In this document: in pieces, positions 1 through 13,366 of the stretch
Layout of the letters: the number at the start of each line of letters is the position of its first letter
Numbering within the stretch: position 1 is the stretch's first letter
Assembly: GCA_008921705.1 (NCBI GenBank)
Contig: VFFE01007795.1
Coordinates: 759,811-823,810, forward strand
Length of the DNA: 64,000 nt
Direction: 5' to 3'
Source of the DNA: Burhinus oedicnemus
Taxonomy: Eukaryota > Chordata > Aves > Charadriiformes > Burhinidae
Notes under the pieces: model-generated
What the model saw: the letters and a program-made list of their open reading frames with translations, nothing else
Told to the model about the DNA's origin: nothing
The model's database searches: none
Made by a program: the position numbers and the translations under genes

Positions 1-3000
1 GCTTTGGCAAATGAAAGCTCACAGTCCCTCAGGAAGGTCTGCAGGCCCTCCAGGAGCAGGGCGGTGTGGCCTTGGGTGAATTAATGTGTATTTTCTTTGG
101 CATGTGCATATGTAAGAACATATTTAAGCCTCATGTTTATTTGCTTAGTCAGGCAAGGTTTAAGACGGAGCAGTGCAGGGACGAACACCAGAAATGTTCA
201 AGCCCGGTGTAATGTAGGAATAAGTTGCTTTTAGGAAGTCTCTCCTGAGTAGTTGAAGAAAGTTAAAGAAGGCAGCTGGAAAGAGCAAGCCCCAAGCAAA
301 ATAACCCTAGTGGGTATCCTGCAGGGTATATCAGAGCAAACCTCAAATGACACCCTGTAAACAAATCTCCAGTGCTGACTGCCAAATATATGTACATCAA
401 AAGTCAAGCCCTTGTCCATGGACTCACATAACACAGTCTCAGTGGAGTTTATCTTTTCTGCCTTCTTTTAACCCAAAACAAACTTATTGCACAAGACTGA
501 ATCAGTTCCAACATACCCAATGTGCTGGGTTGAATCCCAGATACTGGCAGCTCCCATTAAATTTTCTTTTTCTCTCCTGTATGCGCACATTTCTGCACAC
601 GCATCCGAAAACATTTCCAATTCCAACTTAAACCCGCAAATCCGAGGAAATTCTGAGTTAAGCTCATAGCCCATAACAATTGTCTTATCGCATAGACTGG
701 TTAAAGCGATTCATTCTTTTACAACCCTTTGATGAAGGGACTTCTGTTAGGAGAGAAATGTGCTGGATTTCATGCTTTGAGCATCTCAGCTGAGTTCTTA
801 ATTCTGTCATAAGACTGAGCAACTTGTTTTGTTACCCTAAAAAAAAAAATAATGTTCTGCCTTATACAGTATCAGTGTGTAGCTCTGTAATTCCTGTTCT
901 TCAAGGACCTTGAAATACTTAATAAATCCTGTCTTGACTCTGTCCCCATGCTTGTGGGGTAGGTAAGTGTTGTTATTCACATGTTAGCATGGGGAAAGGC
1001 CGTTCCAGAGGGTACCCTGTCCAAAACTCTGAGCGGTCAGTAACCGTGCAGGGAAGGGGGCTGGGCTCCTTCTCTGTTTGCAGAGTGAGACTTTGTACCT
1101 GAGAGTTCAAAATACGTTATTTATAAATTGGCAGTGGAAACATTACTGTTTATCTTGTGACAGATATTTGGGAGACTTCAAAAAGGACTAGGAGGATGGA
1201 GAATGGTACTAGAATGCATTCTGGGGAGTTTTCTAGTTTCTTTTGTAGCCTTGAACAAGGTAGTTTGCTGCCTAAAAAACGTAAGTAAACATAAGTGTGT
1301 ATTAAAACATAGGGAATATTTTCCATGGGACTCAATCCAACAGATCCTGAAAAGATTTCCTCTGATGTAATGGGATGTCAGCTGGGCTGGGAAGGATAAA
1401 TTCACCAGTGGTTCCCCAGTGCTGGGAGCAGTGATGCTGGGTTACACCTTTATGTACAGAGAGGAAAACAACGAGCTATATTTTTCATAATATTTCCTCA
1501 GTCTCCAGACAGTGGTTTCTCTGTGGCGCAGCCTTCTGTTTCAGACTGCCAAAAAATGCCCTTCACTGGGAGCCTGCAGTTTTGCATAGAACAACCCTAT
1601 TTCCATAAAAGACAAAGGGTTTGATCAAACTTATCGACCTGCTTTGTGTACATACATGCTGCTTTCCATTGCAGGAGAACCAACGGAAGATATGGACTGG
1701 AAAATGTATCTTGTGAAGAACTAGATATTGTCTGAACAGTTTTATTGTTCATTTTTTGTGTGGTAAAATGTTAGGTCTTATCAAAATGAACACCTTTTCC
1801 ATTGAGATATTAGAAACGTGGTTAAATAAAAACATTTGCTGTGTCGCTTTTTTAAATTTCTGTCTGGGTTTCACCACTCCCATCCTCAGTGACTGTGGAT
1901 ACGGGCAACTAAAATAATTGCGAGGGCTTCTCGAATGCTGGCTCATGGATGGGGAGGCCTGACACCGGCTTGCAGTGGGCAGACTCATTCTGGTACGGTT
2001 ATCTGTGTCTTGGGCCTTCAAGGAACATCCGTTTTAAAGGTATAAGGTGGGGTTTTTTTGTTTGTTTTTCAAATTAAAAAGAAAGAAAAGGGAAAAAGAA
2101 GCAAGCAAACCCATGGTACAGGCACTTTGAACATTGCTTCTATTGTCAAGCTCTGCTTTTGGGATGTTTATTTGCACTAATATTGCCAGGAACACAGGAA
2201 CATCATCCATGCTGGCAAACTCCAGCTTGTGTGCAATGACTGTCAGTCAAACTGGATCTTTGATGGGTGGGCTGGAATACCTACGGACGGCAAGAAAAGG
2301 TAAACAGGCAGATTTCCGCACCCTCCTCTTCCCCCTAGAAGCTAGCATTGCTAGAAAAGAACACCGAAGCGGCTGACACCAAAATGACAAGCGACATGCC
2401 GGGATATGTAACGTCGCCCCCCTTGGGAGCAGAGGGCAGAGGCGCCAAGCGGCGTCTGCAGGACGATTATCCTCCTGGCCAAGAATAATGATGGTCAAAC
2501 TGCTCATCTTTTAACTGGGGCTGCCACATTTTTATAACTGCTTGTTGAAGTTTATTTTTTGCAAAGGGAATTAGGATTATGGCTGGTCTAGGAGCAGGAG
2601 GGGCGACGCTGGGGGACTCGAAATGACGCTTGCCTTGATAGCACTGGCAGTCACTAAGGGAATATCAGCCACTTAGCATCAACCAATTTCTGCCTCTGCA
2701 TGTTTCACCCCCCTGCTGCCCCCTTCCCTGCCTTTGCTGGGCAGGTGAGTTGGGGTCTCCAGCCTGTCAGTCTTCATTGACCAAATAGCCTGGCTAAAAA
2801 GGCTGTAGGGTGGTTTTGCACATTTCTGAAGGCATCACACAGCGGTCCTTCCTGTCTGTGTCACTGCAGGCACAGCCCAAAACTAACCTGGGACAGGCAG
2901 GGATCTCTTGTTGGCCGTAGGAGCCAAGGCCAGTGGTTTTGCCCTAAGCCTAAGAGAAGCTGTTCTGAGAAGGAAAGCACGATGATGTCCCTGGGCATCT

Positions 3001-3323
3001 CTGACAGATAGCTGAGACCAGAGAAGAACCAGTCCTACGAGCATGGACATAATCTATGGGAATAATTCAAATAAGCAAAAGAGGTCAATTTTTCTGAACT
3101 TTCCAAGCTTCGTTCTTCACTGCATTTACTAAATCATACTGTAGTAATGAAACACCACTAAACAACATTAGGATATTCAGAATGGTCCTTTGTGACTTCC
3201 ACAGAGCTGCTGGCTATTTCAGCAGTGGCTACAGAAATGATGCTCAAATGGGTTACTGTAGCTGGCCATTGGCAACAGCAGAGCATTTTCATGTTGGATT
3301 TACATGGTGAAACGTATTAAGTG

Positions 3324-3361
3324 TATTTATTTTTTTATCTATCTATTTATTTATTTATTTC
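3324..3361. repeat. (TATT)n/(TATC)n simple repeat
   Basis: A short interrupted tetranucleotide tract: TATTTATTTTTTTATC, then TATC and TATT units. Confidence 0.85.
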
Positions 3362-3707
3362 TTATGGAAGTGACTTGTTTTAGCATCTAAACTTTGTGCT
3401 GCGGTGGTGGGGAAAGGTGATTATGATGGTGGAACTGAGAAGTTGCCATAAAAGCTGGTGTCTGTTTGGGGAAGAGTGGTGGAGATTACACACATCCCAA
3501 AATACGCAGACAGTTTAGTGGTGCACTCTTCTAGCTAGGATGACAAAGACTTTCACTGTGCTATCCTAGCTGACGGGATTAAATGTCTAGCTGTAAAGCC
3601 TTTTAACTTTGCTTACAGCTTAATATGTAATTATTTCTTTTATGTGCAGTGAAACAACTACCATGGACATTTTATCCTTCATAAAAAGCTATCCAACAGC
3701 CTAGTGA

Positions 3708-3800
3708 TTGGAGAAATTGGGGTTCAGATCCCTGCTTCAGATCAGGAAGAGTGTGGGACTTGAACCTGGGCCACCCATTACTTCTGTCCACATTGCCATC
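3708..3800. repeat. Possible ancient amniote interspersed repeat remnant
   Basis: The segment GGGGTTCAGATCCCTGCTTC, followed by AGAGTGTGGGACTTGAACCTGGGCC, resembles a repeat I recall from turtle and crocodile genomic sequence that reads like a degenerate tRNA-derived or SINE-like unit (GGATTCAAATCCCTGC, GGACTTGAACCTGGG). The family name is not certain and the match is from memory. Confidence 0.4.
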
Positions 3801-6800
3801 ACCTACTACTCAATGTAAGGTCCACTGCTGTCTCCTTTTTTCCAGGTTGGACACTTCAGTCCAAGAGAGGGCTCATAACTAAATATCCTTAACAGTGTTA
3901 AGTATCTAGTTGTCTAGAAGGACCATGGTATTTCATGTTGATTGGTTTTAGGTGGCTAACTTTCCAAGTGTCCTCAGGTACCGCAAGGAGAAGTGGAGAC
4001 ATTATGGAATGTGCCAGCAGTGAGGGTGGAAATGGGAGTTTCCATCCTCCTCCTTGGAGCTTAACTGTGAAAGACACCTTTGGAGCCTTTGCTTTGGAAC
4101 TATCTGAAATGAGTGCCAGGATATGTCTTCACTTCAGCAGGAGTCACGGCCTATATGTATTTATACAGCCTGCACGGAAGCTTGGCTAACAGGGTCTTGA
4201 AGGTTAAAATCTGTTGCTAATGTTTGATAAAGAAGGAAAAGTGAGGTCTCTGGAAGGATGCAAAGAGCAGAGCTTTGCTAGCAAAACTAGCAAATGGATC
4301 AATACGAACACGCTGATGATCACTTTTGCCAAGTGCAGAGGAAACAGCCATATAGGCGTTATGGTGATGAGCACCTGTACAGAAGAAGAAGAAAAGGTTT
4401 TAGCTCCATGGATGGACAGAGAGGGCCATCTCTTGGCTTTGGCCGATGTCTGTGAATATAGTCCACCCCGAAGCTGAAGCCCAGTTGCCCAGACCAGCAG
4501 GTCAGGAGCACGCATGCAGGTGTTACGGGGAGTGGAGAGGAGGGGGCTCCACAGCAGTCCCTGTGGAGAGCCAGCATGGGCAACCACAGCCTTGTGAGAT
4601 AAAACTTCAAGAGGACTACAACAGGATTTTGTGCAAGACTCTGCCTCTAGAAACCCTTATTCAGTTCTCACGCTTAAACAGCCACCTCGCTAAGACCTCT
4701 GTCTGGCCATAAATGCAATTTGTGCTCCATGGTGGCAGTAAATGTCTGCTTTTGGCTTGGTTTAGCGTGACTGAGGCACACAGAGGAAATTACTGAGAAA
4801 ATAACAGGTTAACGCGCGACAAGAAAACTGTGCTTAAGCAATAAGGCAAAACTGATCAATTGTGAACCAAAATGTCGCGGTGAATGTGCAGCACAGGCAG
4901 AGGCAGACCAACAGCGCAGATTTGATAAATCCCTCATTTATTTGGTAATTGTCCTTTTAACCGTATGGAGGCAGGTTGAAATACCATCACAGTTTTTCTT
5001 CTTCTTCCAACCCTTTTTTACTGTGTATGATCCAGAAATAGATATGACAGCAGGTTTTTCAAATGATAGTTTCACAGTAAAAACTTGATCTGGGCACTTA
5101 CCTACTTGCTGAAACATCCGCAAGCAGTTAATTTTTTGCTGTCTGCAGCCACTTGAGTACAGCTGATAAACTAGAGAGCCTGTATTTTGTCACCGCAAGT
5201 TTGCGTGGTTTTTTGGTCTGCCACCTGAATTTTCCCAGGCTTGCTTTGGGCCTAAAAGTGAGCACTTTAATTCCCTTTAAAGTTTGAATAAAATCTCTTC
5301 AACCAGGTCTTAGTTATGGAGGGGCGTTCTTGCACAGAAATATTTTGAATATTTGTAACTGTACTATTTTAGTGTCAAGTGAGGAATGAGCTTTTTGAAT
5401 TGAAATGCCCAGGGACTGAGCTGCCATAGGTATCAGAGGTGCCAGAAGGAGCAGCCCTTGGAGGTCACTTGGACTGTGGGGCTGCTGAGGTTCCTCACAA
5501 CCCACCAAACTGCTGTCAGGCAGGAACCATTCCCCGTCCCCCGTGATGTGAATCAGAGACAACATAAAGGATATAATTCAAGTAGCCGTGATTTGAGAGG
5601 ATGAGGAGGGACGTGCTAGGGAGATGGCACATTTCATAAGGCATCAAAAAATAAATCCCAGCTTGCTGCCTTGCAGTCCGATTGCCCAGTGCCACTTTCC
5701 CTGCCTGCGCTCACCAGCCAAGCTAGGATGGGCGGCAACCATCACCGCTGTGGTACAAGGAAAATGGCAGTGCAGCACGGGAAGGGGTAAGCTGGAGGCT
5801 TAAAATCAGACCGTTTCTAAGGCAGATGCACCAGTGTGACAGGGCCTCAGATGTTGCCAGTAATTTGAGGCTTTTATGGGGGCCATCCTTCTGCCCAGGA
5901 AGGCTAGGTTCCCTCCTTGCCTGCTTCCCACGAGTGAAAAGCACTGAACAAGGGTCTTGGGGGGAAGAGCTACCAGTGCGTAAGAACCAGAGGGTGCTTG
6001 TTTTCCCCGTTTATGCTTTCTTAGGACCATAAGAAAGGTGAGAAAGGCAGGCTGGGGAATCCCTTGGAGCACAGCTCCCCAGCCAGCCAGCCCTTCCACG
6101 CATCTGGAGGGGCTGCGTTTTGTCTTGCTTTTCTTCCTCACTGAGTGGTAACTCACACAAGCCTCAGATGAGCGGTGGGGTGGAGGCGGGATGAAGAATG
6201 ACATAGAAACGCTGGAATTTTTTAATTCTCTTCCATACCAGTGCTTGCAGGCAGTATGGTCCCTTTCTGCGTAACAGCATCCCATCAGTGACCTGGTCAC
6301 ACGCAGCAACGTTCATCAAATTTCAGCACTCATTACATGATTAAGTACCAGTTTTGTTTCTGCCTACTGATGTTATTCCCCAGCCGTACCACTGCAGCTG
6401 GGATCGATGCAGCCGCCTGTGCTGAGATCCTGGGCTAAAGGCAGACGTGACCCTCCCTGGCTAAGGTAGTTTATGTGGGAGGTGCTTTGCTCTGAAGCCC
6501 TTGGTCTGACAGGCCACAAATTTATTAACACACAAGTTCTGTTATCATAGTTCATTTTTGCAGCGTTCATTTTATCATGTTTTACTACTTATTCATGTTA
6601 TTGAATTTCATTTTTTCCCCAGGCACTGGAAAACAAAGGCAAATTCCATGAGGAGGAGGTAATTTAGAGATGGTTTGAAATTGCTGTACCTCAAATGTGC
6701 TGTCATGCTGTACCTTTACCTCGGGTGTCCTTTTTTTACTAGCTCAGTAATCTAAGTAAATAACGTGAGAAAAAAACCCTGTTCTTACATTGTGTCTCCA

Positions 6801-7768
6801 TCTAAAATTACCTTTAAGTTTTCTTGTAAACCCCTACAATTCAAATGTGTTGTTCAAGCATGGAAAATAAGAACCCTCTGCATACAAGGGGAAAGCAGAC
6901 TAATCAAAAGCAATAAAAGAGAAATGTATTCACATTTTTTTGCAAAGAGGTTATGGACTACAAGCTTTAGAGCTATTTTACAAGGTTTTCAAATTTAAAA
7001 AAAAATCAAAAACATAATAAAAAAGTAATTTTGGAGCTTCTGGTAACATTAAATTTGGGAGTATTTATTGCTCTGGATTGGACAAAATAATTTGAAATTC
7101 AGCTTTTTCAATTATAGCTTTGATTTCCTTATGTTGCACTCTTAATTTCAAAGTATTTGAAAATGTCCGCTTGAAGCGTTCCAGCCTCATGTGTTTCCAC
7201 AGTGCCTTTATCACAATGCTTAATTTTCATTTGCTTTTCAGAAGAGATTTATTCAGAATCAGGGTTTTCAGACATTGTGGTTATGACCAAGGGACGTTTC
7301 CAGACATGAAAACGTTGTCAGAAAGTTTTTGCCCAGCTTTTTTCCTACTCCTTTGAGCAACACGGCTATGTCTGCACGAGATGACACTGCCAAAACGTGC
7401 AGGCAGGTGCTGTGTTTGTACTGGCCTCTTATCGCTCCTGGCTTTCCAGGCTCCCAGCTGGTTTATGGCCTGGCAAGGAGAGCACAGAAAGTCAAGGCTG
7501 TCAGTGTCATTAAAAACAACATGAAAGTCGCAGTATCGTTGAACCACCTATCTTAACTGCTACCTGTTGATTTAGAGCTTGCTTTCTTATCAGGCGCCAG
7601 GAGACACCTGGGTTATTCTCCAGTAAGGAAAAAACCAGGTTTGGGGAGAAGAGAGAAATGCAGAGCAGCTCATCTATTGCCTCATCTAACAGGAGGTAAC
7701 TTGGTTATTTGGATTTTGGAGGTAAATTTACCTTTAAAGTAGAAAAAGCAGAATTGATCTTGATACCT

Positions 7769-7892
7769 AAATAATAACATTAACATTAACATTAACATTA
7801 ACATTAACATTAACATTAACATTAACAATAACAATAACATAAACATAAACATAAACATAAACATAAACATAAACATAAACATAAACATAAAC

Positions 7893-7941
<49 letters not shown>

Positions 7942-7949
7942 TAATAATA
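7769..7949. repeat. Compound microsatellite (ATTAAC)n-(ATAAAC)n-(AAT)n
   Basis: About nine units of ATTAAC (7773-7825) pass through two AACAAT units into about nine ATAAAC units (to ~7893), then about 18 AAT triplets with one TGA interruption near 7940. Each motif differs from the previous one by one base or one deletion, which fits stepwise mutation and slippage in a single array. An open frame across it on the minus strand codes only for Leu/Met/Phe/Ile runs and is an artefact. Confidence 0.97.
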
Positions 7950-10783
7950 CTGCCCATATTAGCCAAAAAAGCAAACAAAGGGATTAAGGTTCCAGGCTGT
8001 GTTAAATAACTGTTTGTGAGGCAATAGATGAAATTCTGATGAAATCACTTCCCAGGAAAAAAAAAAAAAAAATCCCTGTCAGGTTTATTTTAGTGGTAGG
8101 TCACTCTAGCACAGAAAGTATAAAGCTTAAGAAGTGAGCACAGCAGGCCAGGCTTAACTTGAATACCTGAAGCAGCTCTCGGCAGCAAGTGGAGTGAAAC
8201 TGGAGAGCTGCCAAGGCAGCGTGGTGTCTGGCAGCTGCTCAGAGGGAGGGAAGGGCTGGTACAGACAGCCCTACTGCCAGGGCAGAAGTATTGCTAATAT
8301 ATCATTAAGCGATGACAATAAATGATGCTGTTGTAAACTGATTGCTGGAAAGCGTTCTGGGAAAGGAGCCTCTGATTGCAAAAGCTGCCTTGAAATTGGA
8401 GTCATTTCACCAAAACCATCATGTGAATTAGAGATGTGATGAATGCAGAGCCCAGCAGCCCGATCTCCCAGAGCCGATGGGAACCAGGGTTGCTCCCATG
8501 TACCTGGACAAAACCAGAGGGGCGGCAATGGTGCGATCTGCCAGTGCTCTGCTAGTTGGAGAAAAAGGGAAAACTACATGTCCTCAGACCTGCTTGCGCC
8601 CCCCTGCATGTAGGAGGATGTAGGACGTGTCTTCTTGCCCACCCTGGATCTGGGCAAGCACGGTGCTGAGCCGACGGCTCAGCCCCTGCCCTGCCCCGTG
8701 CTGATGCCCTGGGTCCCCAGGCTCATGGCGTCTGCGTGCCCAAGCCAGGCAGGAAACTCTGGCTGCCTCGTGCACCCTGGATTGCAAGTCAGGAGAACCC
8801 AGCGTGAGGCAGTTTGAGACAGACAGCTTGTTTTTGAGAGAAACGGTGATGCCACGTTGCCTGCTCTGTGCAGCGCACATTGACGGCAGCTTACGTGGGC
8901 TCAGGCGTGCAGCACGTACCTGCACACTCCGACTCATTTTACCTTCTGATGGTCAGCAGTCCCTCATTGCAACACTCAGAGGAGGTTTTATTTCCCTTAT
9001 TTTGCCTTTCATGAATACATTTCAAATAGTGAACCCCATGCCCGCTGTAGTGACCGCACAAGGTATGCAGAGCATAGGCAGCATTTAGCAGCCTGTGAGC
9101 CCGGCAGAGGTATGTACCATGGTCTGTGGCAGCCTATGTGTCAGAAACCAGTCAACGCTCGTAGCACCGCATACCAAGGCAGTGTGTGATTAGTTAACAT
9201 TTGAACTTAGGTTATTTGTAGCTTATTTCAAATCCAGCAGTGCTTCTTCCATACGATTTTTGTTGAGCAAGGAAGAAAAGGCATCACAAATGCACAGCAT
9301 TATGTCAATTTGGTTCATCTGCTGGGAGTAGAACAGCTGACTTCGAAGGGAGTTTGTGCACTGCTATTCACATCCAGAGTCAAATAAACGAAAAATATTT
9401 AGATATTTGATTTTTTTTGCTTGTTTACTAATTCAACTTGAACAGCTGGAATTGTCATGTACAAGCCTAGTTTCTTATTTCATGTTAAAGTAGTGCAGCT
9501 CCGTCGTGATGAAGGGAGCGCAGCTGATCCGTACCACGTGGAGATCCGGTTCACCATAGGGAGGCCCACACCACAGAGTGGGGATGGTAACACCCCCACG
9601 CAGCACGTGGTGCTGGGGACCCAGGTTTTCAAACTGAGCCCTCTCTAGGGCTGAAGCCAGAGCGCTCTGGCCCTGATCTGGTGGAGTAGCATTTGCTGGA
9701 TTAAGTCTCTACCATACAGCTTCTGATATCCTCTGCTGAACAAACAAATTAAAATTAGTAGATGAAAAGTATAGAGGCACCGTTCCTGGGCAAAACACAT
9801 GCCCTAAAATTACACCATGGAGGCTATCAAGCTATCTGCTGCTGGGTAATTTTGTTTATGGAATAACTCAAGATAAAAATAAAAGAAGAGATCAATGCAA
9901 TTCCAGAGCTGGTGACTAATACACACACATAATTCTGTCGTCTCATAGGAAATCTGCCCTTACTTAGTCTAAGATTTGGCAGTAGGTAAAAAGAAAAATA
10001 TTGAATCAGTGGAAAATGCCCAAACTGTGAGGAAAATCTATCTTCTGATTACTAGCAGGTCTGAAAATGATAACACGCTCTTCGCTCAGATATTACATCC
10101 CCTGTGAGGCACGTCTGATATCAGCAATAGGGGCTTCTTTTTTCCTTCAGGCCAGGTTGCCCAGTTTCATGTTTCTTATTCTTCTTGCAGATGTACTTAG
10201 CTGAAGGCTTTGGAAATTTTCGTATGGCAATTTAAAATCCTTCTTTTATTTTTTTTAGATACTCTTGCTGTGCCTTATGACCTTGTTCCAAGAATCCTTA
10301 CTTTATAGCAGTCTATCTTGAACAATATTTCACCAACAGCTGAGGCACTTAAGCAATAAGTAAATTAATACTTCTAAACTTGGCAGCTTGTGCTTTCAAC
10401 ATCATCAACCAAGTCTGCCGCTATTAAAAAGACCCCACACTGAACCCTCTGGTGCTTCGCTAATATTTTCCTTCTAATCTGGAAAGGCTAATCTTGTTTC
10501 TTGTGCTGGGTCGAAGACAGCTTCTGTTCTCAAATGTCAAGAAGCCAGCTTAGCACACCTTCAGCTTTGAACTGCTGGACTGGAAATGAATCACTACACT
10601 TCTGAATTTATGAGTATGGGAAGCCTGACAAATCATTGTCTCCTTTTTGTTCAACAGTATCCCCAGGACTTTGAAGTAGTTTACCCTATGTATATCTTAT
10701 CCTGTTAGCCTGAGCTCAGTGTTTACCAAATATCCATTAAAAGCTTGCTCCACCTTGAGCTTCTCTAATTTAGCATCCATTTT

Positions 10784-10809
10784 CTATTGTTCCTGAGTGG
10801 GAACAATAG
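10784..10809. promoter_or_regulatory. Perfect 10-bp inverted repeat with SOX-type half-sites
   Basis: CTATTGTTCC, a six-base spacer TGAGTG, then GGAACAATAG. Each arm contains ATTGTT/AACAAT, the SOX HMG-box core. A ten-base perfect inverted repeat in unique sequence is unlikely to be trivial, but function is not shown. Confidence 0.35.
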
Positions 10810-13349
10810 TGCCACACAGATCCTGGCACCCTGAATAACTCTTCTTCTATATTGGCATTATGGATACAAGAAAGGGTTTTGTAGTGTGTAGTCTCCCAGA
10901 TAAAAAGCCCGGGACAGCAGTATTCAATATTTAGAGAAATTTGTGATCCCCCAAATCACAAAAGGACAGTCTGACTGTGACAGGGAAATACGTGATTATT
11001 CACTTTTTGTACTGGGAAAGAACTCCTTGAGCAAGGTGGGCTTTGCACTATAGTAGATAACTTCCTCTAACTTTGATTCTTTAAGAATTAATGTTACAGA
11101 CTAGTGATCTCAAAAGTGCCATTGGACTTGGTCATTAGGTCCCTGGTGTCTTTTTCAAAATCCTAGCCAAATATGGTCCATATGGTCCTTATACTACTGC
11201 GGTATCTCAGATCTTCTGTCAAAGGGCTGGGTCCTGTTGAGCTCAGCACCATATGAAAGGGGAAAGAAAAGCAGGTGTCTGCCCCAGGTCACCCACAGTT
11301 AAGTCTAGGATAAATCTGGTTCCAGACATTGTGAGACATCTCTGACTTCGTTTTAATGAAAAACTCTTTTTCATTCCAACCAACACTCTGAAAACATGCC
11401 CATTTCTAGGCATTTCTCACTGTATATAAATTATAGGATATATTTGATAAGTAATGCTTTAGCAATGCGGTGGAAATAACTTGCTGCTGTAGTCACCTTA
11501 GAAATGACATGAGCAGCATCTGCTAATCCTTCCTTGTCCAGATATTCCAGTTATTCCAAAATCCCATATTCGATTTCAGTTCACAGCTCTCCCGTGTATT
11601 ATTCTTTCATCAAGATGGCATTTTGCCCGTATGCTGGTGTATGTTTCAGAAACTGTGACAGCGGGACAAACAAGAGGGGATGTTTTCGCAAGGGCACATG
11701 GGCAGGTTTCTCCAGTGTAAAGGACTGACCTGTCCAATTGGCTGTGGGAGGACAGCAAAGCTGAGGCAACCTGGAGAAATGTGAATATGGGTTTTGAACG
11801 TGAAGTGTCTCCTCTCCAGACTTTTTCTTGCTGATACTTGAGCTCAGCTGGAATCTGGGGCAGGAGCCTCCTGCTGTGACATCTGGCCCACGTCCTGCCA
11901 GCCCCAGCCCCGCACCCTTCCCACCACCATGTTGCTTTTCAGCCATGTAGATGAGGGAGGAGCAAGGAGAGCAGAACAGGACCTGGGTGCGTATCTTCTA
12001 TTGTATTTTGACTTTTCATACAGATTGTCACGTTCCTCACTGATGGCTTTCCCTTTTTCCCCCAAAGGCTTTTTTCTGGGTCTCGGCTGCAGGAGACCTA
12101 TTGGTCTCTGTTGGCCGAGTTTGCAGGTCACCTCCTGCCTTAGAAATATTACCAGGGCTGCACCCAAGGCTGCACCTCCTCAGGCAGTCCCTTCATGTCC
12201 CTGTGGTGAGACTGGCAGGGCTGGGAAGGGCAACCGTTATTTCTGGTGTTTTCAAGTCCTCCAGTGCTTGTTCTATTATTTTCCCCCCATACTACTACGT
12301 GTTCAACAGAACACTGCCCCAGTTTCTTGGACTGTGATGCTGTCTTCCCTTTGGTTTCCACGATGGGGACCTAACTCAATGGCAACTCTTGTAACCAAGA
12401 TCCCCACCTGGGGACCACAAAGGGGTTGCAAAGGCAGGGAAGAACGTGGAACGTGTCTTAGGCACACAATGTCTGCCTAAGATTTGTCACAAATTACTAT
12501 TTCCTATGCTGGCTTTTAAAATAGCAGACTTGTTACCTTGATAGCTACACCTTAACTGCATGGTGGGAGAGGTGAGCCCTTTGTGTATTGGTGTATGTCA
12601 GTAAGGTGAACTCTGGGATTGCCCTTCCAAACCTGAGGCAAAAAATGTGGCTTTGCAGCCCATGTCCTACAATTTCACTTGTTCCTTCACTACACTTTTG
12701 TGGGAGTCTGATTGCTGCCTGCCTCACAGTTGTCTTCTAGGTAGCCCATACAATTGGCTCAGATCTGTATCTGAGTCATCATGTTGCACAGGTCCGCCCA
12801 GAGTGCTTTACAGGCCCTGGCCACACATAAAGTGCCACTACCTCCTGGCAGACAGTAGAAACCAAAATCAGCAAATAGCACACTGAGGAAAGCAGTAATT
12901 CTGGCTTATTTTTAGAGCAAAGATGTCAGAGAGTTTGCAGACCCCAGCAGGACACACAGAAATCTGGTATCCTCAGTCACAGCCGAAACAAATACACACA
13001 CAGTACGATGGAAGGCATCAATTCAACCATGTCAGAGAGATAGCTATGTATGGGTTTGATTTAAGAAGGAGGGTGGACGAGCTTATGCTAGATCTCTCCT
13101 TTTCCTGAGAATCAAGACATGATTGCAGGCTTTCCAGTGCCCACGTGGCACCTCTCATGCAGTCTTCCCAAACAATAATTCTAGTAGTTAAAAATCTTGT
13201 GATATTTATGTAGCCTTGGGTTTCACTGATGTTGCTCGAAGCTTGGTCCATCCCTGAGTGCTTCGGCAGGGGCTAACCCTGCCCTCCCGGTGAGCTCCGC
13301 AAGGGTTTGCCCCACCACACCGGCCGGTTACCACCAGCCAGCAGACGTC

Positions 13350-13366
13350 CCAGGTGAGTCACCTGG
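13350..13366. promoter_or_regulatory. 17-bp palindrome: AP-1 core flanked by E-boxes
   Basis: CCAGGTGAGTCACCTGG is palindromic around a central G. It contains the exact AP-1 site TGAGTCA, overlapped on each side by CAGGTG/CACCTG E-boxes (SNAIL/ZEB/bHLH type). It sits in a CpG-containing, locally GC-rich patch (13250-13370) of otherwise unremarkable intergenic sequence. Confidence 0.4.

Larger units (their letters stand above)
1..7768. other. Intergenic, no gene seen
   Basis: Mixed-composition unique sequence. The open frames are short, overlap on both strands and show no domain or codon bias that I recognise. The only structured parts are the simple repeat near 3.3 kb and the possible ancient repeat near 3.7 kb. 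Confidence 0.75.

Noticed and set aside
5806..6309. 167-codon minus-strand open frame
   Set aside because: There is no recognisable similarity, and competing open frames lie on both strands. Composition is typical of surrounding noncoding DNA.
7682..7978. 98-codon minus-strand open frame with long Ile, Met, Phe and Leu runs
   Set aside because: It is a translation of the compound microsatellite.
11929..12480. 183-codon plus-strand open frame
   Set aside because: There is no recognisable domain, it is overlapped by other open frames on both strands, and no splice or promoter context suggests a gene. Left as a chance ORF.
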